From Thermoplasmata archaeon (lineage in GTDB: Archaea > Thermoplasmatota > Thermoplasmata > Lutacidiplasmatales > UBA184): DNA of 28,410 bases. Below are positions 14,315 through 22,078 of this stretch, piece by piece (position 1 is the stretch's first letter; every line of letters starts with the position of its first letter). The stretch is from NCBI GenBank assembly GCA_030038885.1, contig JASHQY010000149.1, forward strand, positions 1 to 28,410, given 5' to 3'. The notes beneath the pieces are model-generated. The model was not told the DNA's origin and made no database searches. It saw only the letters and a program-made list of their open reading frames with translations. The position numbers were made by a program, and so were the translations under genes.

Positions 14315-14320
14315 CTTAAA
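14315..14320 (-). promoter_or_regulatory. TATA box of ftsZ
   Basis: The minus strand reads ATGTTTAAGTAGC. A start near 14291 would give ftsZ a leader of about 45 nt carrying its GGGAGA ribosome-binding site, unlike the mostly leaderless pattern of neighbouring genes. Confidence 0.5.
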
Positions 14321-14324
14321 CATT

Positions 14325-15136
14325 TGCGTAGAACGGAACCGCGATGGGATCGGGCCGCGCGGGGAACGCCCGCTCGAAGGGTCACTGTAGCGGGAATGGC
14401 CTTCCGGAGCTCGGAATGGTTCGTGGCGCACCGGCACGCCTCGGGGGAGGGTGTGGCCCGGGCCCGCGCGCATTCCTCGGGATCCCTGAACCTAGAGAGC
14501 CGGCGGCCAAGACTCGTACGTGGGCTGTGCGCACTCTGCGTACCTGTCCCAGTGGCGGCCCAAGCTGCAAACACCCCTTTCCTGATGCCGACAGTAAGGC
14601 CCCCTCGGAGGGGGGGCAGCGGCCGTCGACCGCCGTCGAAGGCTTCTCCGCAGAGACGGGCTGGGCGGGAACCCCGAAGCGGAGGCAGGAGATCGTCATC
14701 CCGGGGAACGCGGGCCAACTACTGGGGGATCGAGCGGACGCGGCGCACAGCTCCCACAAGGGCTCCTTCAACGCGGAAGTATCGAAGGATCATACTTTGG
14801 TCAGCTTGCGTTGAACGTCGGGAGTTTGACTCGCCATAGTAAACCACGTGACCGCCGCCACCCTCCGACCCGGAAGGGCTGGAACCTACGCGACGCTGCC
14901 GCAATGGGGAGGATCCTCCCGCCGAAACGGCCCCCGCCGGATCCGTCGGTTCTGCTTTCACCGGAGGGGTTGGGCCGTCCGCACCCGCGTCTCCTCTGGC
15001 GTGACGGCATCGTCGGGCGACCGCGCGCTCGATTTGGAATCGTCGAGCCCTTGCACTCCTTCGGAGGTTCTCGCCTCGTCGTCCGAACCTCCTCCCGCAA
15101 ATCCTACTACCCGTCGCGGGTTACGCCGCCGTTTTT
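14325..15136. other. Long gap without a convincing gene
   Basis: Open frames here translate to low-complexity Arg/Pro/Ser/Gly text with no family resemblance, so I call no protein. Composition looks somewhat less GC-extreme than the flanking genes. A strong hairpin CCCCCT-CGG-AGGGGG lies at 14600-14614. Patterns of archaeal SRP RNA and RNase P RNA were looked for by eye and not found. On the minus strand around 14836 there is a short ATG frame, MASQTPDVQRKLTKV, whose TGA overlaps the next ATG (MILRYFRVEG), possibly gene debris. The A/T patch CAAATCCTAC around 15098-15107 may be the promoter of the following CLC gene. Confidence 0.4.
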
Positions 15137-17089
15137 GTGGGTGAGGGAGTCACGTCCTCCGGGGAAGCTGCCACCGAAAGTCGCACGACCCCGGAGCCCC
15201 CCGCCCCCCACCCGCCCTCGTGGCAGTTCTGGCGCCGACGCCCGAAGAGCCGTCGGCCGCCCGCTCCCCAATCGTGGGTCTCGGTATCACGGGATCTCGC
15301 CCGGTGGGCGGTCATTGCCGTGCCGATCGGGATCGTGGCGGGGCTCGGCGCGGTCGCGTTCTACTACCTCATCACGGTCGTCCTCCAGATCCTGCTCACC
15401 GGACTCGCCGGCCTCACCCTGCCCATCGAAGGGACCCTGAACCCCGCCCAGCTGACCTGGTCCGGTTCGCTGCCTCGGCTGCTCTGGATCCCGGTCCTGA
15501 TGGTCGGAGGAGGCCTCTTCGTCGGGCTCGTCGCTTGGAAGTGGGCGCCCGAGGTCGCGGGACACGGCACCGATGCGACGATCCGATCCTTCCACCGCCA
15601 GGCCGGCAAGATCCGGCTGCGGGTGCCGATCCTCAAGACGATCACGAGCGCGGTCACTCTCGGGACCGGGGGCAGCGGTGGTCGGGAGGGACCCGTGTCT
15701 CAGATCGGAGGGGGGTTCGGCTCGCTCTGGGCGAGCCTCGTCGGACTGAGCGACCGCGACCGTCGGATCGCCCTCGCGAGCGGCATGGGCGCGGGAATCG
15801 GCGCGATCTTCCGGGCTCCGCTCGGCGGAGCGGTCTACGCGGCCGAGATCCTCTATACGGGCGACTTCGAGCCGGAGGTGTTCGTCCCCGGCATCATCTC
15901 CTCGGTGGTGGCCTACTCCGTCTATTCGTCGATCCTCGGGTTCCATACGCTCTTCGCGACCTCGGCGGCGCTCGCCAACTACGCGTTCGACCCGGAGCGG
16001 CTGCCGCTCTACCTCGCCCTCGGGATCGCGTGCGGGGCCACCGGCATCCTGTTCACGTGGATGTACCGCAAGGGGGACGCGTGGTCCGGCAGCCGACGGT
16101 GGGCCCGGCCGTGGGGGCCCGCGGTCGGGGCGGGTCTCGCGTCGGCCGTGTTCCTCGGCGCGTACTTCGCCTTCCCCGAGCAGAGCCACTTCGTTTCGCT
16201 CTCCTCGCTCTCGATCGGCTACGGATTCGTACAGGCCGCCATTGCCGGAGACCTCGGCACCTTCACCTACGCCCTGATCGGGCTCCTGATCGCGGCGGTC
16301 CTGGTTCGGCTGGTCATGACCACGTTCGTGGTCGGTTCGGGAGGAAGCGCGGGCCTGTTCGGCACGAGCGTGGTCGCGGGGGCCTTCCTCGGCACCGCGA
16401 TCGGGGGCACGTTCCACAGCCTGTTCCCCGCGTTGGTGCCGACCAGCGTGGTCGCGGTGTTCGCGATCGTCGGGATGATGTCGTTCTTCGGAGGGATCTC
16501 GAAGGCGCCGCTCGGCGTCCTCATCATGGTCGTGGAGATGGCGGGGAGCTACACCGTCCTGCCGGCGGCGATGATGGCGATCTTCGTCGCCTACGTCGTG
16601 ACCGGTCCCTACCACATCTACTCGGAGCAGCTGCCCAGTCGGATTCAGAGCCCCGCGCATCGCGAGGAGTACCAGAACTACTTCCTCGCCACGACCACCG
16701 TCGGGGAGATCGCGGGGTACGAATCCGAGCCGGTACCTCCCTCGATGTCCGCCGGCGACGCGATCGACGTGGCCGTGACGCACGGCCGCGCCGTGCTCTC
16801 CGTCGAGAGCCCCGGCGCGTGGCACGGGGCGCTCCGCCTATCGGAGCTGCTGAAGGTCCCGCCCGAGAAACGCGGCGAGCTCCACGCCGCCGATCTCGCG
16901 GTTCCAGTGGACCTGCTCCTTCCCGCCGATCTGACCGCGAACGAGTCGCTTCGACGCATGGACGAGCAGAACACGGACGTCGCGGCGGTGGTTTCGGTCG
17001 AGGGACCGAGCCGGGTCCTCGGGCTGGTGACCCGACGAGGGTTACGTGCCCCGGATTCCGTTCTCGCGCGTCCTCCAGCCACGCAGTGA
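15137..17089 (+). CDS. CLC-family chloride channel or proton antiporter with CBS domains
   Basis: A 650-residue membrane protein that conducts or exchanges anions. After a charged N-terminal tail of about 55 residues come some ten hydrophobic segments. The gating-glutamate motif is GGREGP (181-186, Glu184) in TLGTGGSGGREGPVSQIGGG; the third selectivity-type motif is GSAGLFGTSVVAGAFLG; the first (GSGIPE in E. coli ClcA) is instead AGHGTDATI, as in a known prokaryotic subgroup. By alignment PLGGAVYAAEIL keeps the first Glu of ClcA's IIEEM but has Ile where the internal proton-transfer glutamate (Glu203) would be, so coupling to protons is uncertain. Residues about 520-645 form a CBS pair (VPPSMSAGDAIDVA, VDLLLPADLTANESLRRM). 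GTG at 15137 is the most upstream start with a reasonable tail; no ribosome-binding site is evident. Confidence 0.9.
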   Translation: MGEGVTSSGEAATESRTTPEPPAPHPPSWQFWRRRPKSRRPPAPQSWVSVSRDLARWAVIAVPIGIVAGLGAVAFYYLITVVLQILLTGLAGLTLPIEGTLNPAQLTWSGSLPRLLWIPVLMVGGGLFVGLVAWKWAPEVAGHGTDATIRSFHRQAGKIRLRVPILKTITSAVTLGTGGSGGREGPVSQIGGGFGSLWASLVGLSDRDRRIALASGMGAGIGAIFRAPLGGAVYAAEILYTGDFEPEVFVPGIISSVVAYSVYSSILGFHTLFATSAALANYAFDPERLPLYLALGIACGATGILFTWMYRKGDAWSGSRRWARPWGPAVGAGLASAVFLGAYFAFPEQSHFVSLSSLSIGYGFVQAAIAGDLGTFTYALIGLLIAAVLVRLVMTTFVVGSGGSAGLFGTSVVAGAFLGTAIGGTFHSLFPALVPTSVVAVFAIVGMMSFFGGISKAPLGVLIMVVEMAGSYTVLPAAMMAIFVAYVVTGPYHIYSEQLPSRIQSPAHREEYQNYFLATTTVGEIAGYESEPVPPSMSAGDAIDVAVTHGRAVLSVESPGAWHGALRLSELLKVPPEKRGELHAADLAVPVDLLLPADLTANESLRRMDEQNTDVAAVVSVEGPSRVLGLVTRRGLRAPDSVLARPPATQ

Positions 17090-17135
17090 GCCGGCGCCGG
17101 CGATTCCTTAGCCACCCGTCTCAGCGGAACGTCCG

Positions 17136-17450
17136 GTGGCGCTCGTTTTTGCGGTCGGAGTGTCGCCGGGAAGAGGCCACCAGAGCGAGGGCATATTCGA
17201 AGGATCCCGAGACCGAGTCGAGCGGAAGGTGCCTTCCCGCCTGCGCCGCGCGTTCGACGATTGGGTGACGATACTCGACGAGCTCGAGGTGCTCTACCGG
17301 TCCTCGAAATACGGACCCTCTTCGTCGACGCCCGAGAGCATGAATGCGATCTCGGACCCGGAGAGAGTAGCCCAGGTCGTTCGAGACGCGGCCCGGGTGT
17401 ACGGGGAGGTGCGGGACCGCTTTTTCTCTCGGGAACCCCGTCGAGAGTAG
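17136..17450 (+). CDS. Small hypothetical protein
   Basis: A 104-residue frame with protein-like composition in its second half: RRAFDDWVTILDELEVLYRSS, SMNAISDPERVAQVV and AARVYGEVRDRFF look like three amphipathic helices. The first 30 residues are less convincing. I recognise no family. CCTTAG at about 17106-17111 is some 26 nt before the GTG at 17136, similar to the CTTATCC promoters nearby, which modestly supports the gene; GTG at 17160 is another start. It lies between the CLC gene and the polymerase gene with no overlap. Confidence 0.42.
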   Translation: MALVFAVGVSPGRGHQSEGIFEGSRDRVERKVPSRLRRAFDDWVTILDELEVLYRSSKYGPSSSTPESMNAISDPERVAQVVRDAARVYGEVRDRFFSREPRRE

Positions 17451-17611
17451 TTCCGGGGCCCGCGGCCCGTCCCGAGACGGACCCCGGGTCCACGGAGCGG
17501 CTCCTCGAGGGGCTGCCGGAAGTGAGGTGGGCGGACCGCCCTCCGAGAACCCAAACGCGCCCGCGCGGTGGGGACCCTGCACCGGCGTCGCGGCACCTCG
17601 CGGGACGCGAG

Positions 17612-17617
17612 GTTATC
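17612..17617 (+). promoter_or_regulatory. TATA-type promoter of the DNA polymerase D large subunit gene
   Basis: GTTATC, centred exactly 26 nt before the GTG at 17641. This agrees with the homology-based start and implies a leaderless message. Confidence 0.6.
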
Positions 17618-17640
17618 TCGCACGACCGATTGCGCGGTCC

Positions 17641-20600
17641 GTGGATTCCTACTTCCGCGCGATCGAGGCGGAGGTCGACCGGGCGTACGACGTCGCCCAG
17701 CGCGCGCGGGCCGAGGGGCTCGACCCCCAGACGGTGCCCGAGATCCCCCGCGCCCAGGACATGGCGTCGCGGGTGGAGAAGCTGCTCGCGCATCTCGGGA
17801 TCGACGGGATCTCGGTCGAGATCCGGGAGCTCGCGGCCCGGATGCCGCGGGAGGAGGTGGCGGTCGCGATCGCGCGCCGCCTCGCGCGCGACACGGCGGG
17901 TGGGCGTTCCGCGGCGGAGCGGGTCGACGCGGCGCTGCGGGTGGGGCTCGCGATCCTGACCGAGGGGATCCTCGTCGCACCGCTCGAGGGTCTCGCGGAG
18001 GTCCGGATGCGACCGGGCGAGGACGGCGCGCCGTACGTCGAGCTGAACTACGCGGGACCGATCCGGGCGGCCGGCGGAACGGCGCAGGCGCTCAGCGTGC
18101 TCCTCGCGGACATCGTGCGCCGCGACCTCGGCTTCGCCCCGTTCCGCGCCACGCCGGCGGAGATCGGCCGCTTCCAGGAGGAGATCCCGCTGTACAAGCA
18201 CTTCCAGCACCTCCAGTACGCTCCGAGCGCGGAGGAGATCGCGCTGATCGTGCGCCATTTGCCGGTCGCGATCTCGGGCGAGGCGACCGAGGGCGACGTC
18301 GAGGTCAGCGCGTTCCGCAACCTCCCCCGCGTGCCGACCAACGGTCTGCGGGGCGGGGCGTGCCTCGTCCTGGCCGAGGGGCTCTGCCAGAAGGCCGCGA
18401 AGCTCCGGAAGATCGTCGACAAGCTCGGGCTCGAGGGCTGGGGGTTCCTCGACGAGCTCGGCCATCGCGCGCCGGACGAGGAGGAGACGCACGCACCGAA
18501 GTACCTCCAGGACGCGGTCGGGGGCCGCCCGGTCCTCGCGCACCCGAACCGCCCCGGGGGGTTCCGGCTGGTCTACGGGCGGGCCCGGACCACCGGGCTC
18601 GCCGGCTGCGCGGTGAACCCGGCGACGATGGTGGTCCTGAAGGAGTTCGTCGCGATCGGCACGCAGGTCAAGCTCGAGTACCCCGGCAAAGCGACCGCGA
18701 TGAGCATCTGCGACACGATCGACGGCCCGATCGTCGAGCTCGCGGACGGGACCGTGACCGCGATCCACGACGTGGACCGGGCCCGGGCGCTCGGACCGGA
18801 GATCCGGCGGATCGTCGACCTCGGCGAATTGCTCGTGTCGTTCGGGGAGTTCCTCGAGAACAACCGCGACCTCGTCCCGGGCGCCTACAGCCTCGACTGG
18901 CACGCCGAGGAGCTCCGCGCGGCCGGGGTCGACGAGGCGGAGGGCCTCGACGTCGCGACCTACGAGGAGGCCGCCCGCGTCGCGCTCGAGCACCACGTGC
19001 CGCTCCACCCGCGCTGGCTGTTGTTCTGGCACGACCTGACCCCGTCCGAGATCCGCGCGCTCGCCGAGTTCGTCGAGCGCTCGGGCCGCTGGGTCGGCGA
19101 CGCGCTCGAGCTCCCCGACGACCCGGACTGGCGGGAGCCGTTGGTGCGGCTCGGCTTCCTTTCCGCCCCGGTCGGCCCCGATCGCCGGCGGGGGGAGGGG
19201 GATCCGAGCGGCGCGCTCGTCGGGGGCCTCGGCCTCGCGCCGGAGGGCGGGATCCTCGTGCGCCGCACCGCGCTCGACCCGGTCGACGCCGACCCGCTCG
19301 ACTACGTGAGCCGGCTCTCCGGGGTCACGGTCCGCGCGCGCGCGCCGTCGCGCGTCGGCGCCCGGGTCGGTCGTCCGGAGAAGGCGTACCAGCGGGTGAT
19401 GCAGCCGAACGTCCACGCGCTGTTCCCGGTCGGCGCGGCCGGCGGCTCGACCCGCTCGGTCCCCGAGGCGGCCCGGCGGACGGTCCGCGACGGCACGCCG
19501 GTCGAGCTCGGGGTGCGGCACTGCCCCGCGTGCGGCCGGTCGACCGTCTGGACCCGGTGCGCCTGCGGCCACCACACCGACCCGACCGAGCGCGTGCTGA
19601 CGGAGCCGCTCCCGATCGCGCGGATCTGGAGCGAGGCCCTCGCGCGCCTGCACCTCGCGAAGTCGCCGATGGTGAAGGGCGTGAAGGGGCTCGCGTCGCC
19701 CGGGAAGTGCCCCGAGCCGCTCGAGAAGGGGATCCTGCGCGCCTCCCACGCGATCTCGGTCTACCAGGACGGGACCGCCCGCTTCGACCTCACCGATCTG
19801 CCGCTCACGCACTTCCGGCCCCGGGAGATCGGCACCGACCCCGAGCGGCTCCGCGCGCTCGGCTACGCGGTCGACTGGAGCGGCGCCCCGCTGGTCGATC
19901 CCGAGCAGCTGGTCGAGCTCTTCCCCCAGGACCTGGTCGTCTCGCGCTCGTGCGGGGAGTACCTCGTGCGCCTCGCGCAGTTCGTCGACGACGAGCTCGT
20001 CCGGCTCTACAACCTCGACCCGTTCTACCGGGCGGAGCGGCCGCTCGATTTGGTCGGACAGATCGTGGTCGCGCTCGCGCCCCACACCTCGGGCGGGGTC
20101 GCGGGCCGGATCCTCGGGTTCACCCCGGCGGAGGCGTGCTTCGCGCACCCGATCCTGCACTCCGCGAAGCGGCGGAACTGCGACGGCGACGAGGATTCCG
20201 TGACGCTGCTCCTCGACGCGCTCGTCAACTTCTCCCGCGCGTACCTGCCCGAGAGCCGGGGCGCGCTGATGGACAAGCCGCTCGTGCTCACGACGCGGCT
20301 CGACCCCACCGAGGTCGACAAGGAGGCGCACAACGTCGACGTCGGGAGCCGCTACCCGCTCGCGCTCTACCGGGCCGCCGCCGAGCGCCGTTCGCCGAAG
20401 GAGGTCGAACGGTGGATCGACACGGTCGGCCACCGCCTCGGGACCCCGGGCGCGCTCTCGGGCTACGGGTTCACCCACGACACACGGGACGTCGCCGCCG
20501 GCCCGGTCCGCTCGGCGTACCGGAGCGGCCGCGGGATGACGGACACGGTCGAGCGGTCGATCGTGCTCGCCGCCCAGATCCGGGCGGTCGACGTCGCGGA

Positions 20601-20985
20601 GGCGGTGACGCTCGTCCTGAACGGCCACTTCCTGCGGGACGTGATGGGGAACCTGAAGAGCTACGCGACGCAGCAGTTCCGCTGCAAGCAGTGCGGCACG
20701 TCGTACCGTCGCCCGCCGCTCGACGGCCGGTGCGTCGCGCCGCGGGCCGGCGGCCGGTGCGACGGCGAGCTCGCCCCGACCGTCTACGAGGCTTCGGTGC
20801 GGAAGTACCTCCCGCTCTCCCAGCACCTCGCGGAGATCGACGGGATCACGCCGTACGTGCGCCAGCGGATCCAGCTGCTCGTCGATTCGGTCGCGACCCT
20901 GTTCCCGACCGTCGGCCAGCAGACGACGCTCGACAAGTTCCCGTCCGGCGGACCGGCCCCGGCCGCGGCGCCGACCGGCCGCTGA
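17641..20985 (+). CDS. polC: DNA polymerase II (family D) large subunit DP2
   Basis: Catalytic subunit of the archaeal replicative polymerase PolD. From GTG at 17641 it is 1114 residues, normal for DP2, with no intein. The N-terminus MDSYFRAIEAEVDRAYDVA is typical. Other landmarks: GPIRAAGGTAQALSVLLAD (about 140-158), EIPLYKHFQHLQY, RVPTNGLRGGACLVLAEG, a zinc site CPACGRST...CACGHH (about 628-643), and the catalytic motif NCDGDEDS (846-853, Asp848 and Asp850), followed by DKPLVLTTRLDPTEVDKEAHNVD. A second zinc site CKQCGTSYRR...RCVAPRAGGRC starts near 1014. The C-terminus carries a PIP box, QTTLDKF (1094-1100), for PCNA. The small subunit DP1 is not in the window. The frame is open upstream, but family match and promoter both support this start. 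Confidence 0.96.
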   Translation: MDSYFRAIEAEVDRAYDVAQRARAEGLDPQTVPEIPRAQDMASRVEKLLAHLGIDGISVEIRELAARMPREEVAVAIARRLARDTAGGRSAAERVDAALRVGLAILTEGILVAPLEGLAEVRMRPGEDGAPYVELNYAGPIRAAGGTAQALSVLLADIVRRDLGFAPFRATPAEIGRFQEEIPLYKHFQHLQYAPSAEEIALIVRHLPVAISGEATEGDVEVSAFRNLPRVPTNGLRGGACLVLAEGLCQKAAKLRKIVDKLGLEGWGFLDELGHRAPDEEETHAPKYLQDAVGGRPVLAHPNRPGGFRLVYGRARTTGLAGCAVNPATMVVLKEFVAIGTQVKLEYPGKATAMSICDTIDGPIVELADGTVTAIHDVDRARALGPEIRRIVDLGELLVSFGEFLENNRDLVPGAYSLDWHAEELRAAGVDEAEGLDVATYEEAARVALEHHVPLHPRWLLFWHDLTPSEIRALAEFVERSGRWVGDALELPDDPDWREPLVRLGFLSAPVGPDRRRGEGDPSGALVGGLGLAPEGGILVRRTALDPVDADPLDYVSRLSGVTVRARAPSRVGARVGRPEKAYQRVMQPNVHALFPVGAAGGSTRSVPEAARRTVRDGTPVELGVRHCPACGRSTVWTRCACGHHTDPTERVLTEPLPIARIWSEALARLHLAKSPMVKGVKGLASPGKCPEPLEKGILRASHAISVYQDGTARFDLTDLPLTHFRPREIGTDPERLRALGYAVDWSGAPLVDPEQLVELFPQDLVVSRSCGEYLVRLAQFVDDELVRLYNLDPFYRAERPLDLVGQIVVALAPHTSGGVAGRILGFTPAEACFAHPILHSAKRRNCDGDEDSVTLLLDALVNFSRAYLPESRGALMDKPLVLTTRLDPTEVDKEAHNVDVGSRYPLALYRAAAERRSPKEVERWIDTVGHRLGTPGALSGYGFTHDTRDVAAGPVRSAYRSGRGMTDTVERSIVLAAQIRAVDVAEAVTLVLNGHFLRDVMGNLKSYATQQFRCKQCGTSYRRPPLDGRCVAPRAGGRCDGELAPTVYEASVRKYLPLSQHLAEIDGITPYVRQRIQLLVDSVATLFPTVGQQTTLDKFPSGGPAPAAAPTGR

Positions 20986-21004
20986 GCCCGCGCCGCGGAA
21001 CGAC

Positions 21005-21011
21005 CAAATAG
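21005..21011 (+). promoter_or_regulatory. TATA box of tRNA-Arg
   Basis: CAAATAG; AAATA is centred 26 nt before the first base of the tRNA at 21034, so transcription should begin at or next to the mature 5' end. Confidence 0.65.
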
Positions 21012-21033
21012 CCGGCGACCGTGGACCGGCCGC

Positions 21034-21131
21034 GGGCTTGTGGGGTAGCCTGGACTATCCTGTCGGCCTTCGAAGCCGACGACCTGGGTTCGAAATCACC
21101 GGAATCGGCGACGGAACTCCCAGCAAGCCCG
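21034..21131 (+). tRNA. tRNA-Arg(UCG) with interrupted T-loop
   Basis: A complete cloverleaf once 23 nt are removed from the T-loop. Acceptor GGGCTTG (21034-21040) pairs fully with CAAGCCC (21124-21130), discriminator G at 21131, no encoded CCA. The D-arm is GGGTAGCCTGGACTATCCT, containing the GG of positions 18-19. The anticodon stem TCGGC pairs with GCCGA around loop CTTCGAA; the anticodon TCG is at 21070-21072. The variable loop is CGAC. The T-stem CTGGG (21084-21088) pairs with CCCAG (21119-21123), but the loop between them is 30 nt instead of 7: TTCGAA, then 21095-21117, then T. All other invariant positions are normal, so the gene looks functional and intron-containing. Confidence 0.9.
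21095..21117 (+). other. Predicted non-canonical tRNA intron in the T-loop (about position 59/60)
   Basis: Removing these 23 nt restores the standard loop TTCGAAT. Shifting by one base would give TTCGAAA instead; both are acceptable. In the precursor, GTTC (21088-21091) can pair with GAAC (21114-21117), giving a 4-bp central helix with an unpaired GAAA on its 5' side and TC on its 3' side, beside the CTGG/CCAG helix. This resembles a relaxed bulge-helix-bulge substrate of archaeal tRNA-splicing endonuclease. The intron interior folds as TC-A-CCG, loop GAAT, CGG-C-GA. Processing is inferred. Confidence 0.72.
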
Positions 21132-21145
21132 TCCCGGGCCCCGCG

Positions 21146-21451
21146 CTAGCGGAAGTAGCCCGGCGACTGCGACGGCTCGGCGTGCTTCTCCTCCTCGGCC
21201 TTCGCGACCTCGAGGATGTCGATCGCGAGGAGCGCGGGGATCGGCACGAGCCGGATCCGGCCCTTCTCCTCCCCGTTCGTCCCGTCGAGCTCGACCGCCA
21301 TGATGTTGTCCCCGCCGATCGACACGAGGCCGCGGAACCAGCCGACCGACTCGATCGCGGTGTCGTCCGGCCCGGCGGAGCGCACGCGCACGCGCGATCC
21401 CGGGGGGAGCGAGATCGGCGGACGCTTCGCCGCGCTCCCCGGGGCGCTCAT
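21146..21451 (-). CDS. Small conserved beta-barrel protein of unknown function
   Basis: A 101-residue protein whose core (about 18-80) reads as short strands, SRVRVRSAG, ESVGWFRGLVSIGGDNIMAVELDG and KGRIRLVPIPALLAIDILE, suggesting a small SH3- or Sm-like barrel; the ends are charged and probably flexible. I do not recognise a named family. The ATG at 21451 overlaps the TGA of the winged-helix gene (ATGA), so the two are probably translationally coupled and may work together. Its stop lies 15 nt from the 3' end of the convergent tRNA-Arg gene. Confidence 0.75.
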   Translation of the reverse strand: MSAPGSAAKRPPISLPPGSRVRVRSAGPDDTAIESVGWFRGLVSIGGDNIMAVELDGTNGEEKGRIRLVPIPALLAIDILEVAKAEEEKHAEPSQSPGYFR

Positions 21452-21975
21452 CGGCCGCCTCCGCGCTCCCGCGGGGCGGCGCGGGCGGGAGCGGAGGCCG
21501 CGGCCTTCGGCGGAGGTTCTCGGGCCAGCTTCTCGAGCAGCGTCTGCAAGTGATTCACCGTCTCGCGGTACCGTCGGAGGGCGTTCTGGGCGTTCGCCTC
21601 GGTGAAGTCCCAGGCGCGCGCGAGGTTGCCGTACCGCAGCCGGTACCCCTTGCGCCCCTTGCCGTCGGCGACCCCTCCGACCTCCTCCAGGAGGTCGAGG
21701 GACTTGAGTTTGTTGACATGCCGGTAGACCGTCGGCTTCGACGTCTTCAGCACGGCGGCGAGCTCCTCGACGTACCAGGCGCGGGTCGGATCCCGCAGGA
21801 GGCACTCCCGCACGAGACGGTAGGCGAGGCTCTGGGCGATCGGGCCCTCCGAGCCGCGGCCGTCCTCCCCCTCGGGCAGGTAGCCGACGAGCCGCAGGAA
21901 CTCCCGCAGCACTTCGTCCATGTCGTCGATCGGGGTGAGCGGAGTGCTGTAGCGCAACGAAAGTTCGAACGGCAT
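21448..21975 (-). CDS. Winged-helix transcriptional regulator
   Basis: A 175-residue protein with a winged helix at about 66-118: AWYVEELAAVLKTSKPTVYRHVNKLKSLDLLEEVG, then the wing KGRKGYRLRYG, in the style of ArsR/TrmB-type archaeal regulators. A helix after it (EANAQNALRRYRETVNHLQTLLEKLA) looks like a dimerisation coiled coil, and the tail is Ala/Pro/Arg-rich. No ligand-binding domain or metal-binding cysteines are seen. An ATG at 22002 is in frame, but it lies inside or next to the TATA-like TTTTATCT (22004-22011), so ATG at 21975 (MPFELSLRY) is preferred. It is divergent from the molybdenum hydroxylase operon and could regulate it; that is inference. Confidence 0.83.
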   Translation of the reverse strand: MPFELSLRYSTPLTPIDDMDEVLREFLRLVGYLPEGEDGRGSEGPIAQSLAYRLVRECLLRDPTRAWYVEELAAVLKTSKPTVYRHVNKLKSLDLLEEVGGVADGKGRKGYRLRYGNLARAWDFTEANAQNALRRYRETVNHLQTLLEKLAREPPPKAAASAPARAAPRERGGGR

Positions 21976-22003
21976 GCCGATGCGCTGCCAAAACCCCACC
22001 ATG

Positions 22004-22011
22004 AGATAAAA
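22004..22011 (-). promoter_or_regulatory. TATA box of the winged-helix regulator gene
   Basis: The minus strand reads TTTTATCT. It predicts a start near 21982, 7 nt before ATG 21975, and rules against the upstream ATG at 22002. Confidence 0.5.
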
Positions 22012-22042
22012 CGGGAGGTCGGCGAAGCCCCGCGCGAGCGCG

Positions 22043-22050
22043 AAATGCTA
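22043..22050 (+). promoter_or_regulatory. Possible TATA element of the molybdenum hydroxylase operon
   Basis: AAATGCTA, which would place a start near 22073, 6 nt before the first GTG at 22079. It is the only A/T-rich patch in this stretch; weak evidence. Confidence 0.35.
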
Positions 22051-22078
22051 TGCGCGCACGGCGCGCTGGGCGCGGGCC

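Noticed and set aside
14309..14839. 176-codon plus-strand frame
   Set aside because: Composition is Arg/Ser/Pro-rich without any domain, several other frames overlap it equally well, and no promoter or ribosome-binding site fits.
14325..15136. SRP RNA or RNase P RNA in the gene-free stretch
   Set aside because: CCCGGAAGGG occurs near 14867, but the neighbouring AGCAG and the Alu-domain pattern of SRP RNA are missing, and no conserved RNase P core motif was seen.
16678..20826. Very long minus-strand open frame opposite the DNA polymerase gene
   Set aside because: It is Arg/Glu/Pro-rich shadow text produced by high GC content; the plus strand encodes a complete, motif-bearing DP2.
17641..20985. 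Intein in the polymerase D large subunit
   Set aside because: The catalytic region around NCDGDEDS is continuous and total length is normal, so no intein is present.
21448..22002. Upstream ATG at 22002 as the start of the winged-helix regulator
   Set aside because: It lies directly next to the TTTTATCT promoter element, upstream of the predicted transcription start near 21982.
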